Shown here: piece after piece, positions 1-9,700 of the stretch
Layout of the letters: every line of letters begins with the position of its first letter
Position numbering within the stretch: position 1 is the first letter of the stretch
Assembly: GCA_030024065.1 (NCBI GenBank)
Contig: JASEIE010000001.1
Span: 1 to 24,209 of the forward strand
Reading direction: 5' to 3'
Length of the DNA stretch: 24,209 nucleotides
Origin: Thermodesulfobacteriota bacterium
Lineage (GTDB): Bacteria > Desulfobacterota > BSN033 > UBA1163
Notes under the pieces: generated by a model
What the model was told of the DNA's origin: nothing
What the model saw: only the letters and a program-made list of their open reading frames with translations
Databases searched by the model: none
Made by a program: the position numbers and the translations under genes

Positions 1-21
1 CATGTAGTTAGAATTCTCTGG

Positions 22-68
22 ATTCCCGTTCCCCGATTGATGCCTTCGAGGACAAGTTTTACGGGAAT
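22..68. repeat. imperfect palindromic intergenic element
   Basis: ATTCCCGT at 22-29 is the inverse of ACGGGAAT at 61-68, with 31 bases between. The flanks (CTGG before, GACGACTTTTTACGAG after) resemble the widespread intergenic 'TGGATTCCCG...CGGGAATGAC' repeats seen in many proteobacterial genomes; that resemblance is from memory. No open reading frame belongs to this stretch and no end of an upstream gene is recognisable in bases 1-120. Confidence 0.45.
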
Positions 69-120
69 GACGACTTTTTACGAGACCATCAAATATAGAA
101 TTATTTCATATATTAGAGGA

Positions 121-161
121 GTCTGATGTCTAACGTCTGAAGTCCAGTGTCTGAATTACAG
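121..161 (+). repeat. GTCTGA-unit repeat, copy 1
   Basis: A short stretch built from variants of GTCTGA and AGTC (gtctgatgtc, taacgtctga, agtccagtgt, ctgaattaca g). It aligns along its whole length with the reverse complement of 24131-24172 at the other end of the window, including the closing CTGAAT(T/C)ACAG. It lies just upstream of the guaB promoter. Function unknown. Confidence 0.45.
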
Positions 162-178
162 CAAAGGGAGAAGATAGG

Positions 179-207
179 TTGACAAACCGGAATTCATTTG
201 ATATATA
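179..207 (+). promoter_or_regulatory. sigma70-type promoter of guaB
   Basis: Perfect -35 TTGACA at 179-184, a 17-base spacer, and -10 TATATA at 202-207. Transcription would start near 214, giving a leader of about 27 bases before the ATG at 241. Nothing in that leader suggests a riboswitch. Confidence 0.75.
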
Positions 208-240
208 AAATTAAACCTTTCATTGAGAAGAGGAAAGAGG

Positions 241-1710
241 ATGGGAGCCCATCTCATTGATATTCCAGAATATCTGACCTTTGACGATGTTTTGATTATC
301 CCCTGTTTTTCAGAAGTATTGCCGAAGGAGGTTGATATCAGCACTCAACTGACCCGGGAGATACGGTTGAATATTCCACTGGTCAGCGCTGCCATGGATA
401 CAGTGACCGAGGCGAAGACGGCCATTGCTATGGCCCAGGAAGGAGGGATCGGTATCATCCACCGTAATCTCCCCATATCCGATCAGGCCATGGAAGTGGA
501 TAAAGTGAAAAAGTCCGAAAGCGGGATGATCCTCAATCCCATCACCATGCAACCCGATCAAAAAATCTATGAAGCCCTGGAGGTCATGAAGAAGTATCGT
601 ATTTCAGGAGTTCCGATCACAAAAGAGGGGAAACTCGTTGGCATTCTTACCAACCGGGACCTCAGGTTTGAAAAGAGGTTGGACGAGAAGATTTCGACGG
701 TGATGACGAAGGATCGTCTCATCACCGTGCCTGTGGGGACGACGCTGGAACAGGCCAAGGATATCCTCCATAAGAACAGGATTGAAAAATTACTGGTCGT
801 AGATGAAAAGAACAATCTCAAGGGATTGATCACCATCAAAGATATTGAGAAGACGAGAAAATATCCCAATTCATGCAAGGATCAACTCGGTCGTCTCCGG
901 GTGGGGGCTGCAATCGGTACGGGAAAGGACAGAGAGGCAAGGACGGAGGCTCTCATCAAAGCAGGACTGGATGTTCTGGTCATCGATACCGCCCACGGTC
1001 ACACGAAGGATGTCCTGGAGGCAGTCCGTGATACGAAGAAAAATTTCCCGGCCTGTCAACTGATCGGAGGGAATATCGCGACGAAGGAGGGGATGGAGGA
1101 TCTGATCAAAGCCGGAGTCGATGGGGTCAAAGTCGGGGTAGGCCCTGGATCGATCTGCACCACGCGGATCATCGCAGGAGTAGGGGTTCCCCAGCTTTCC
1201 GCGATCGTCGAGGTGGCTGCGGTGTCAAAGAAATACGAGATCCCTATCATTGCCGATGGAGGCATTAAATTTTCCGGAGATATCACAAAGGCCCTCTCGG
1301 CAGGAGCCCATTCAGTGATGATCGGCAATCTCTTCGCCGGGGCGGACGAAAGCCCTGGCGAAATCGTGCTCTATCAAGGCCGGAGCTATAAAGTTTATAG
1401 GGGAATGGGATCCCTGGAGGCGATGAAAGAGGGGAGCAAAGATCGGTACATGCAGGGAGATGTGGAGAGCGAGACCAAACTGGTCCCCGAAGGGATAGAG
1501 GGTAGGGTTCCCTATCGGGGGGCCATTTCCTACTGCATTCAACAGCTCATCGGCGGGCTCAAGGCGGGCATGGGATATATGGGCGCAAAGGATATCCAGG
1601 AGATGAAGGAGAAGGCCAGGTTTATCCGGATCACCTCCTCCGGGTTGAAAGAGAGTCATGTCCATGACGTGATCATCACCAAAGAGGCTCCGAATTACCG
1701 ACTGGAGTAA
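241..1710 (+). CDS. guaB: inosine-5'-monophosphate dehydrogenase
   Basis: Catalyses NAD-dependent oxidation of IMP to XMP, the committed step of guanine nucleotide synthesis, in the cytoplasm. The 489-residue protein has the usual length. The N-terminal barrel part carries [10 protein letters not shown] and [13 protein letters not shown]. Two CBS domains follow at about 98-146 and 154-206, then the rest of the TIM barrel with GPGSICTTR, in which Cys306 is the catalytic thiol, and the EGRVPYRG flap region. I chose the ATG at 241, preceded by AGGAAAGAGG, over the in-frame TTG at 223: it gives the normal family N-terminus and a stronger start codon. A strong promoter ends 33 bases upstream. guaA lies about 3.3 kb downstream on the same strand, separated by two unrelated genes. 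Confidence 0.97.
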   Translation: MGAHLIDIPEYLTFDDVLIIPCFSEVLPKEVDISTQLTREIRLNIPLVSAAMDTVTEAKTAIAMAQEGGIGIIHRNLPISDQAMEVDKVKKSESGMILNPITMQPDQKIYEALEVMKKYRISGVPITKEGKLVGILTNRDLRFEKRLDEKISTVMTKDRLITVPVGTTLEQAKDILHKNRIEKLLVVDEKNNLKGLITIKDIEKTRKYPNSCKDQLGRLRVGAAIGTGKDREARTEALIKAGLDVLVIDTAHGHTKDVLEAVRDTKKNFPACQLIGGNIATKEGMEDLIKAGVDGVKVGVGPGSICTTRIIAGVGVPQLSAIVEVAAVSKKYEIPIIADGGIKFSGDITKALSAGAHSVMIGNLFAGADESPGEIVLYQGRSYKVYRGMGSLEAMKEGSKDRYMQGDVESETKLVPEGIEGRVPYRGAISYCIQQLIGGLKAGMGYMGAKDIQEMKEKARFIRITSSGLKESHVHDVIITKEAPNYRLE

Positions 1711-1736
1711 ACCCCGTTAGAAGGGATGGGGTTTTT
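1710..1736 (+). terminator. probable intrinsic terminator after guaB
   Basis: AACCCC (1710-1715) can pair with GGGGTT (1728-1733), followed by a T run to 1736. The stem begins in the guaB stop codon. The left arm is also the left end of a repeat element (1711-1844), so the repeat may supply the terminator. The loop is 12 bases, longer than ideal. Confidence 0.45.
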
Positions 1737-1844
1737 AACCCCACCCTCTCTAAGATGAATCCCGTTAGAGATGTATCTCTAAACGGGATGAATATTATTT
1801 ATTTTTATCATCTTCGCCATAAATGGCGGGGCTTTCTAACGGGG
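1711..1844. repeat. CCCCGTTAGAA palindromic element, copy 1 (diverged)
   Basis: Bounded by ACCCCGTTAGAA at 1711-1722 and TTCTAACGGGG at 1834-1844, an 11-bp perfect inverted repeat over CCCCGTTAGAA. Inside are two more hairpins: 1759-1772 with 1775-1789 (ATCCCGTTAGAGAT, one bulge) and CGCCAT/ATGGCG at 1815-1828. The right end GGCGGGGC..TTCTAACGGGG matches the other three copies in the window. It fills the gap between guaB and the TPR gene and stops 6 bases before the latter's purine-rich ribosome binding region. Confidence 0.75.
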
Positions 1845-1866
1845 AAAAAAAGGGCAGGGGATCGAC

Positions 1867-3807
1867 TTGAAAAAGACCATATTCATCTTCTTTGTGATCG
1901 TCTTTTCACTTCTCTACTATTTGGGTTTTCTGACAAAAAAAGATACCCTTCCATTGTCGAAAGAGTTCTTTTCCGCAGAGAGTTCTTCTTCGATGGATCA
2001 GGCGCTCGATCTCAAAGGGGTGGGGGGGGTCAAATCGAAGATGGTGGAAGGGAAACCCCTTTCCTTCGACAAAAAAGAACTTGACCAAATTTTTCAAATG
2101 AAATTGGATAGGGGAATCAGAAATTTTTCCAATCTTTCCCTATGGCTGGTTCGGGAGGCGAAAAAGGTTAGGAAGGCTGGCGATCCGGAACGGGCCATTG
2201 AATGGGTGACGTATGCGAACAGATTCTCCCCCGATCTTCCTCAACCCTATTTCGAACTGGCACGGACAAGCTGGCAGCAGAAACCATTTCAACTCAACGA
2301 GGTCCTCCCCGAGATGCTTAAAGGATACAGGGCACAATTCAGTCACTACCCCAGTTCCCTGAACCTTTTTTATCAGGCCTTCTACATTCTCTCCAATGCC
2401 GTCCTCATGGCCTTCATCATCTTCGGGATCATCATCCTGTTGAAATACTTCTCCCTCTATTTTTACGACATCCGGAAAAATTTAACCCAGGAGATATCCA
2501 GCCTCCTCAACAACGGACTGAAAATCTTTGTCCTCTTCATCCCTCTCTTTCTCCGGCTGGACATCCTCTGGGCCATTCTTTTCTGGTCCATCTTATTGTG
2601 GGGTTATGTGCCGAAGAGGGAGAGACAGTTTGTTCTGGCCTTTCTGATCATCCTGGTTTACCTTCCCTTCTTCCTCCGCCTCTCCTCCTCTTTTTTAAAT
2701 GGGGGGGCTTCAGATGTCGTCCTGGAGATGAACGAGGCGAACCATGAGAACTGGGATAGGGGGACAGAGGAGAAATTAAAAGCCTGGTCAATAGCCCATC
2801 CCGATGATCCAGAGGTTCTCTTTACCCTGGGTCTGATCGAGAAGAGGCAGGGCCGTTACTCCAAGGCAGAAGAATTCTATCGAAGAGCGATCGAGCGAAA
2901 TCCAAACTCCGGCGAGGTCTTTTCCAATCTCGGAAATGTCTATCTGGCACAGAAGCAGATTCAATTGGCCATCGCCTCTTACGAACAGGCGATCAAGCTC
3001 AATCCGAACAATGGAGCCTATTACTACAATCTTTACCGTGCCTATTCCCAGGAAACCTTTCTCTCAGCCAGGACGGACAGAGCCTTTCAAAAGGCAAGGC
3101 ATCTCAATCCTGCCCTCATCGATTACTATTCCATGATCGATTCTCCCAATATGAACCGATTGGTGATCGATGAAGTCCTGCCTACCGAGATGCTCTGGGA
3201 AAGATTTCTGACACAATTGGTCGGAAGGGAAGGGTTGCTGTTCCGCCTCTTTAAGGCCTGGTTCGAGAGGATCCCATCTGCGATTCCTTTTTTAGCCCCC
3301 ATCCTCTTTTTAGCCTTTTTAATCGGGATGTCGAGGTATACACGGGCGAAGCGATTTTTAACGCGATGTCCCATGTGCGGGAGCGCGACCCATCGCTTCT
3401 ATTTGACTATTTCGGAGGCACCCGAGCAGGAATTCGTCTGTTTTAACTGTTATCGTCTCTTTGTCCAGAAGGAGAAACTTCATCCAAAGATCATGGAGAA
3501 AAAGTCCCTTCAGGCCGATCAGTTTCAGAGGCAGAGCCATTTCACCGGAAAGTTTCTCTCCTACTTCTTCGTCGGATTTAACGACCTGTGGAGAGGCTCT
3601 TCTTTTAAAGGTCTTGTCTTTCTCTTCATCTTTTTCATTTTTATTCTGAGATTGATCTTCTGGGATGGGGTCCTGCCGGATCCCATCCTCCAGCCGTCAT
3701 TCTCCTGGTGGGGCGCCTTTTTCTGGGGAGGGCTCTTCATCCTCTTCTATATTCTCTCCATTCGGAGGCTCAGGCGGCAAAAACCGGAGTTTGAGGTTCA
3801 TAAATAA
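1867..3807 (+). CDS. multi-pass membrane protein with TPRs and a zinc ribbon, function unknown
   Basis: I do not recognise a named family. The 646-residue product starts with a membrane segment (about 4-20). More hydrophobic segments lie near 177-198, 217-245, 254-275, 470-490, 580-600 and 615-632. TPR-like helices occur at about 103-135, and two clear TPRs at 311-345 and 346-380 (each ending in a RNPN or LNPN turn), with a partial third to about 415. CPMC (Cys501, Cys504) and CFNC (Cys525, Cys528) form a probable zinc ribbon. With one membrane segment between them, the TPRs and the zinc ribbon should face opposite sides of the inner membrane. The start is TTG with AGGGG 6 bases upstream. The next gene begins 12 bases after the stop, so the two are probably co-transcribed. 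A scaffolding or assembly role is only a guess. Confidence 0.8.
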   Translation: MKKTIFIFFVIVFSLLYYLGFLTKKDTLPLSKEFFSAESSSSMDQALDLKGVGGVKSKMVEGKPLSFDKKELDQIFQMKLDRGIRNFSNLSLWLVREAKKVRKAGDPERAIEWVTYANRFSPDLPQPYFELARTSWQQKPFQLNEVLPEMLKGYRAQFSHYPSSLNLFYQAFYILSNAVLMAFIIFGIIILLKYFSLYFYDIRKNLTQEISSLLNNGLKIFVLFIPLFLRLDILWAILFWSILLWGYVPKRERQFVLAFLIILVYLPFFLRLSSSFLNGGASDVVLEMNEANHENWDRGTEEKLKAWSIAHPDDPEVLFTLGLIEKRQGRYSKAEEFYRRAIERNPNSGEVFSNLGNVYLAQKQIQLAIASYEQAIKLNPNNGAYYYNLYRAYSQETFLSARTDRAFQKARHLNPALIDYYSMIDSPNMNRLVIDEVLPTEMLWERFLTQLVGREGLLFRLFKAWFERIPSAIPFLAPILFLAFLIGMSRYTRAKRFLTRCPMCGSATHRFYLTISEAPEQEFVCFNCYRLFVQKEKLHPKIMEKKSLQADQFQRQSHFTGKFLSYFFVGFNDLWRGSSFKGLVFLFIFFIFILRLIFWDGVLPDPILQPSFSWWGAFFWGGLFILFYILSIRRLRRQKPEFEVHK

Positions 3808-3819
3808 GAGGAGAATTCG

Positions 3820-4932
3820 ATGGCTCTTCAAGGGACGTTGAAAGATTTTAGCATTACAGAGATCATCCAGTTGATCGGCCAGCAGCTCAAAACGGGCGTC
3901 TTAAAAATTCGACGGGGCAAGAATCTGGTGGAGATCTCTTTCGTCGACGGGATGATCGTCCATATCTACTCCAATTACCGGGGGAAGAAAGACCTGATCG
4001 GCGAGATACTGGTCAAGGCTCAGTTGATTACCGACGAACAACTGGAGCGGGTGCTGAGAATCCAGAAGGAGACGCTCAAATATATAGGGGAAATTCTGGT
4101 TGAACTAGGATTATTGATCAAAGAGGATATATTAAAAGTGATCACGACTCAGATCTATGAGACCATCTATGAACTTTTCTGGTGGGAAGACGGGACCTTC
4201 AATTTCGATCTCAAACTGGTAGAAAGTTACAAGAAGATTCCGTTTGCCCTCAGCACGGAACAGGTGCTGTTGAGCATCCTTCGAATGGTGGATGAATGGT
4301 CGGAGATCGAAAAAAAGATCTTTTCATCCCACCTGGTCTTCCGAAAACCCTTCGGTGCGGAAGAAAAATCGACAGGCGTCCTGTCTCCCCAGAGTTATAT
4401 GAGGGAGAAACTGACTTCTGAACAGGAATTGATCCACAACCTGGTCGACGGGACTCGAACGGTCCAGGATATCATTGATCGGAGCCTCCTGGGTAAATTC
4501 AATACGAGCGAGATCTTGCTGAATTTGATGGAGATGGGTTTCATCGAGGTCGTCGGAATCCGCACGCCGAGCCTCGTCAAGAAGGTGAGGATGATCAATT
4601 TCAGAGAATCCCTGGCCTTTTTCTATTATGGAGCCTTTCTGCTCTTTATTTTCCTTTTCCTGATCTATTTCAAGCCCAATTTCCTGCACCTCTTCTGGGA
4701 CTCCAAAATTGAACGGGTCGATATCGAAGCGCCCGCCCTCTATGTCCATAAGAGTCAACTGAACCAGATTAAGAATGCCCTGGAGATATACTACATGGAG
4801 AAGGGGACCTATCCTAAAAAGCTGGAAGAGTTGGTCTCCGTCCGACTGCTTCGGAAAAACGATCTCTTCTACCGCAAAGGTGTCTCTTATCAGTATGAGT
4901 TGAAAGATGGAAAGTATGTGTTGAAACATTGA
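3820..4932 (+). CDS. DUF4388 (PATAN)-type protein with membrane anchor and pseudopilin-like tail
   Basis: The first 60 residues ([16 protein letters not shown], then TGVLKIRRG and [10 protein letters not shown]) have the character of DUF4388/PATAN domains, which often sit in bacterial signalling and motility proteins. Residues about 60-130 ([28 protein letters not shown]) resemble the small helical repeat found at the N-terminus of GspE/PilB ATPases. A single membrane segment lies at 265-284. The last 60 residues include [20 protein letters not shown], reminiscent of the soluble part of GspG-type pseudopilins. ATG with AGGAG 6 bases upstream. It is probably in an operon with the preceding TPR protein. 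The combination suggests a link to type IV pilus or secretion machinery, but that is an inference from domain flavour only. Confidence 0.75.
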   Translation: MALQGTLKDFSITEIIQLIGQQLKTGVLKIRRGKNLVEISFVDGMIVHIYSNYRGKKDLIGEILVKAQLITDEQLERVLRIQKETLKYIGEILVELGLLIKEDILKVITTQIYETIYELFWWEDGTFNFDLKLVESYKKIPFALSTEQVLLSILRMVDEWSEIEKKIFSSHLVFRKPFGAEEKSTGVLSPQSYMREKLTSEQELIHNLVDGTRTVQDIIDRSLLGKFNTSEILLNLMEMGFIEVVGIRTPSLVKKVRMINFRESLAFFYYGAFLLFIFLFLIYFKPNFLHLFWDSKIERVDIEAPALYVHKSQLNQIKNALEIYYMEKGTYPKKLEELVSVRLLRKNDLFYRKGVSYQYELKDGKYVLKH

Positions 4933-4952
4933 AAAACGCAATCTCCGTTTTT
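4932..4952 (+). terminator. weak hairpin with T run after the DUF4388 gene
   Basis: AAAAACG (4932-4938) can pair with CGTTTTT (4946-4952) over a 7-base loop. The stem is A/T-rich with only two G-C pairs, so any termination would be weak. It starts in the stop codon and lies 38 bases before the guaA start. Confidence 0.3.
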
Positions 4953-4990
4953 CATGCCCCCTCTTTCATCCCATGATCCCGAAGGAATCC

Positions 4991-6550
4991 ATGGATAGAT
5001 CGTCACTCTTCGATAGGATATTGATACTCGATTTCGGCTCACAGTATACCCAGTTGATCGCCCGTCGGGTAAGGGAATGGCAAATTTACAGCGAAATTCA
5101 CCCCTACGATTTCCCAATGGAGAAGGTTAAGACCCTCTCCCCCAAGGGGATCATTCTCTCCGGAGGACCTGCCAGCGTTTATGAACGAGGAGCACCCCGT
5201 TGCGATCCCAAACTGCTGCGAATGGGGATTCCCATTTTGGGAATCTGTTATGGGATGCAATTGATCAGCCACCTCTTAGGAGGAGAGGTCACTTATTCCG
5301 AAAAGAGAGAATACGGAAAAGTGAGGTTGGTCCTTGATCAGGGGGGAAAACTCTTCAAGGGGGTCGGAAGAAAGGGGGACCGTCTCCAGGTATGGATGAG
5401 CCATGGAGATCAAATCCGTCAGTTGCCTTCCGGATTTGATAGGATCGCTCATTCGAGCAACACGCCCTTTGCTGCAATGGAGGATCCTCAGAAAAAGATT
5501 TATGGCCTCCAGTTTCACCCTGAGGTGGTCCATACACAGAAAGGGTCCGATCTCATCCGGAATTTTCTCTTCCGGATTTGTGATTGTAAGGACCTCTGGA
5601 CAATGCGATCTTTTATAGAGCAGGCGATGGGAGAGCTCAGGGAGAGAATCGGTTCGGGAAAAGTGATCTGTGGTTTGAGCGGCGGAGTGGATTCAACCGT
5701 TGTCGCCCTTCTCCTCCATCGAGTGATCGGTGATCGTTTGCAGTGTATTTTTGTGAATAATGGTTTGCTGAGAAAGAATGAACCGTCCCAGGTCCTCCAT
5801 CTCTTCCGGCGCCATTTTAAAATCCCTCTTATCTACGTGGATGCTGAAGCCCATTTTTTAAAGCGGTTAAAGGGTGTGACCGATCCTGAGGATAAAAGAA
5901 AGAGGATCGGAAAGGAGTTTATTACCATCTTTGAAAGGGAGGCAAAGAAGATCGGTGGGGTAAGATATCTGGCCCAGGGGACACTCTACCCCGATGTAAT
6001 CGAAAGCATATCATGGAAAGGGCCATCGGCGACGATCAAGAGCCACCACAATGTAGGGGGATTGCCGGAGAAGATGAGATTGAGACTGGTTGAACCCCTG
6101 AAAGAGTTGTTCAAGGATGAAGTGAGACAGTTGGGAAAGGAGCTGGGTCTCCCCAAAGGGATGATCAAGCGGCAGCCATTTCCTGGCCCTGGGCTTGCGA
6201 TCCGAATCATCGGGGAGGTCACTCAGGAGAGGCTGGAAATTTTGAGGGATGCGGATGAGATTGTCATGGAAGAGATGGTTCGGAGCCACCTGGTGGATCG
6301 AGTCTGGCAATCCTTTGCGGTTTTGCTTCCTGTAAAGACCGTGGGAGTGATGGGTGATTTTCGGACTTATGAAAATGTGATCGCTTTAAGGGTAGTAGAA
6401 AGTCAGGATGGCATGACCGCCGACTGGGTGAGATTGCCTCCCCGAATCCTGGAGCACATGGCCAATCGAATTATCAACGAAGTGAAGAATGTCAATCGGG
6501 TGGTCTATGATGTCAGTTCCAAACCACCCAGCACGATTGAATGGGAATAA
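4991..6550 (+). CDS. guaA: GMP synthase (glutamine-hydrolysing)
   Basis: Converts XMP, ATP and glutamine to GMP, the step after guaB. The 519-residue protein has the class I glutamine amidotransferase domain at about 8-195 with GICYGMQ (nucleophile Cys86) and FHPE (His176, Glu178). The ATP-pyrophosphatase domain follows with SGGVDS at 230-235. The C-terminal dimerisation domain has [11 protein letters not shown] and ends KPPSTIEWE, the family's usual terminus. I chose the ATG at 4991, preceded by AAGGA at 4982-4986. An in-frame ATG at 4973 would add six residues but has no ribosome binding site. The 58-base gap to the preceding gene and 235-base gap to dnaE leave its own transcript boundaries unclear. 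Confidence 0.97.
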   Translation: MDRSSLFDRILILDFGSQYTQLIARRVREWQIYSEIHPYDFPMEKVKTLSPKGIILSGGPASVYERGAPRCDPKLLRMGIPILGICYGMQLISHLLGGEVTYSEKREYGKVRLVLDQGGKLFKGVGRKGDRLQVWMSHGDQIRQLPSGFDRIAHSSNTPFAAMEDPQKKIYGLQFHPEVVHTQKGSDLIRNFLFRICDCKDLWTMRSFIEQAMGELRERIGSGKVICGLSGGVDSTVVALLLHRVIGDRLQCIFVNNGLLRKNEPSQVLHLFRRHFKIPLIYVDAEAHFLKRLKGVTDPEDKRKRIGKEFITIFEREAKKIGGVRYLAQGTLYPDVIESISWKGPSATIKSHHNVGGLPEKMRLRLVEPLKELFKDEVRQLGKELGLPKGMIKRQPFPGPGLAIRIIGEVTQERLEILRDADEIVMEEMVRSHLVDRVWQSFAVLLPVKTVGVMGDFRTYENVIALRVVESQDGMTADWVRLPPRILEHMANRIINEVKNVNRVVYDVSSKPPSTIEWE

Positions 6551-6563
6551 ATAATAAATCGAA

Positions 6564-6712
6564 ATCAGGAAATCAGGGGACCAGGATATCAGGATGCAGA
6601 ACATCAGAACATCAGGATACCAGGAAGCAGGATACCAGGCCATCGGGAGATTAGGTTTTACCTGATACCCAGATATCCTGATACCCACAACCTGATATCC
6701 TGATATTCCGAT
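6564..6712. repeat. tandem and inverted ATCAGG / ACCAGG unit array
   Basis: The guaA-dnaE spacer (6551-6785) is filled by short units such as ATCAGGATACCAGG, ATATCAGG and AACATCAG on the left (6564-6655). The right part (6660-6712) carries reverse complements such as CCTGATACCC and CCTGATATCCTGAT. For example, CCAGGATATCAGG at 6581-6593 pairs with CCTGATATCCTG at 6691-6702. The RNA could fold into a long irregular stem around TTAGGTTTTACCT. The remainder, to 6785, has loosely repeated TTGAC(A/T)TTTAA units and no convincing dnaE promoter or Shine-Dalgarno sequence. Confidence 0.7.
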
Positions 6713-6785
6713 GACCATTGGAACATGCTTCGGATTTAAAATCTAACCTTGACTTTTAATCTTTGGCATTTGACATTTAACTCAT

Positions 6786-9700
6786 ATGGCGCACACCGAA
6801 TTTGTCCATCTTCATCTCCATAGCCAGTATAGTTTACTGGATGGTGCGATCCGGTTCGAGGAGGTCTTCGAACTGGCCAGGAAGTACGGGATGGATGCCC
6901 TTGCCCTGACCGACCACGGGAATATGTTTGGAGCCATCGAATTTTATCAGATGGCCATCAAGCACGGGATCAAGCCCATCGTTGGATGTGAGGTCTACGT
7001 GACTCCCGGGAGCCGATTTGAGAGAAAAACGGTGGGAGGGGGTGAAGGGGTTTACCACCTTACCCTCCTGGTTAAAAATCGGATAGGCTACTTCAATCTC
7101 ATCAAGCTGGTCAGCCTCGCTCATCTCGAAGGATTTTATTATAAACCAAGGGCGGACAAAGAACTTTTGATGCAGTATCAAGAAGGGTTGATCGCCCTCA
7201 GCGGTTGTCTCAAAGGAGAGATTGCCCTTCATGCGAGCCGCGGGGAGATGAAAAAAGCCATCCAGACGGCAGAGGAATACGGAAAGATCTTCGATCACCG
7301 TCGGTTTTTCATGGAAATTCAAAAGAATGGAGTGGAGAATCAACACCTGGTCAATGAACGACTCCTGGAGATCGCACAGAAGCTTTCCCTCCCTGTCGTG
7401 GCGACCAATGACTGCCATTACCTCCATCGCGAGGATGCCAGGGCCCATGAAGTCCTCCTATGCATTCAAACTGGGAAGACCCTCAATGATAGCGACCGGA
7501 TGAAATTCTCTTCGGATGAATTCTATTTCCGGTCCCCCCAGGAGATGGCAGAGCTTTTCAGGGAGAATCCGGAGGCGATTGCCAGCACTTTGGAGATTGC
7601 AGAAGAATGCAACCTGGAATTGAAGTTTGAGGAGAAACACATCCCGAGGATTCCCGTTCCCTCAGGCGAATCTCTGGACACCTATCTGGAAAGGCTTGCC
7701 CGAGAAGGGTTGGAGAGGAGGCTCGAACCCTATCGGAATAGAGAGGAGTTTCAGGAACGAACCTCTCGGTACCGCGCCCGACTGGAAGAGGAGCTGAAGA
7801 TCATTAAGTCTATGGGATATTCGGGGTATTTCTTAATCGTCGCTGATTTTATCCATTTTGCCAAAGAGAGAAGAATTCCGGTGGGCCCTGGAAGAGGTTC
7901 CGCTGCAGGAAGCCTGGTCGCCTATGCCCTGAATATTACGGACCTGGACCCCATCGAATATGATCTCATATTTGAAAGGTTCTTAAATCCGGGACGAAAG
8001 AGCAGTATGCCCGATGTGGATGTCGATTTCTGCATAGAGGGAAGGGATGATGTGATTCGGTATGTCATGGAGAAGTACGGGAAAGAGAACGTGGCCCAGA
8101 TCATTACCTTTGGGAAAATGCAGGCGAGGGCCGTCATCCGGGATGTTGGTCGGGTCATGGGCATTCCTTACGCAGAAGTAGATCGGATTGCCAAACTGAT
8201 TCCCGGCACCCCGAACATCAGCCTTGATCAGGCTCTGAATCAAGAAGCCCAGATGAAGGAGTTGACCCAGAAGGACTCGAAGGTGGCTTCCCTTTTTAAG
8301 ATTGCCAGATCGCTGGAAGGGCTGACGCGGCATTCCTCCACCCATGCCGCTGGAGTGGTGATCTCGAACAGATCGCTGATGGAGTACCTGCCCCTCTATC
8401 GCGGACAGGATGGAGAGGTGATGACCCAGTATGCGATGAAGGAAGTGGAGGCAATCGGGCTGGTCAAATTCGATTTTCTGGGCCTTAAAACCCTTACGGT
8501 GATCAACCATACCATTCAGGTGATCGAAATGAACCGGGGGATAAAAGTGGATCTCTCCCAGATCCCTCTCGATGACTCTGAAGTTTATGCGTCACTCGGA
8601 GCGGGTTCCAATCTTGGTATCTTTCAGCTAGAAAGTTCCGGCATGAAAGATCTTCTGATTAAGCTCAAACCGGAGAGTTTCACGGATATCATCGCCCTGG
8701 TGGCCCTCTATCGGCCTGGCCCCCTTGACAGCGGGATGGTGGGCGAGTTTATCAAACGCCGTCACGGGAAAGTGGCAATCCAGTATGAGGTTCCGGCCCT
8801 TGAAGGAATCCTAAGCGATACCTATGGCGTCATTGTCTATCAGGAGCAGGTCATGCGCATCGCCAGTGCCCTTGCCAATTTTACCCTGGAGGATGCGGAT
8901 AACCTTCGGAGGGCGATGGCGAAGAAGGACGCCGGGGAGATGGAAAAACAGAAAGAGAAATTTTTCGAAGGATCTAAAAAGAACAGGATCTCGGCGAAGA
9001 AAGCCGAGAAGATTTTTGAACAGATGGAGACGTTCGGCCGATACGGCTTCAATAAATCCCACAGTGCGGCTTATGCCCTCATCGCCTATCAAACGGCCTA
9101 TTTAAAAACCCACTATCCGATCGAATTTATGGCTGCCCTGCTGACCAGCGAAGTGCAGAACGCGGATAAGATCATGAGATATATTGCGGAATGTCGCGAT
9201 ATGGGAATCTCCATTCTGCCTCCGGACATCAACGAGAGCCACAGGAATTTTACGGTGCTGGGAAATCAGATTCGATTCGGACTGGCCGCCGTTAAAAATG
9301 TGGGCGATGCCGCTATAGAGGCGATCCTCAAGGAGAGGGAGGAGAAGGGCAGATTCCATTCTCTCCACGATTTCTCCGGAAGGGTCGATTTGAGAAAAGT
9401 GAATCGCAGGGTGATCGAAAGTTTGATCAAATGCGGCGCCTTCGACTTCTCCAAAGCCTATCGATCACAGATGCTGACCCTTCTGGAGGAGATCATGGAA
9501 CGTTCCCAGGAAGCCCACCGGAAGAGAGAAGGATCTCAGATGAGCATCTGGGAATCCCCTTCGGGAGAAAAGGAGGAGAGCTATCCCGACATCGAGGAAT
9601 TTCCTGAAAATCAGTTGATCCTTTTTGAAAAGGAGACCATCGGGTTTTATATCTCACGACATCCCCTCTCAGCCTATCAGGAGGAGATAAAAAGATATAC

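Noticed and set aside
223..240. TTG at 223 as the guaB start
   Set aside because: It would add six basic residues not typical of the family, and the purine tract just before the ATG at 241 serves better as the ribosome binding site.
4324..4941. 205-codon open frame on the - strand opposite the DUF4388-type gene
   Set aside because: Antisense shadow of a coherent gene; low-complexity composition and no domain.
6834..7448. 204-codon open frame on the - strand opposite dnaE
   Set aside because: Antisense to the conserved PHP domain; no independent coding signal.
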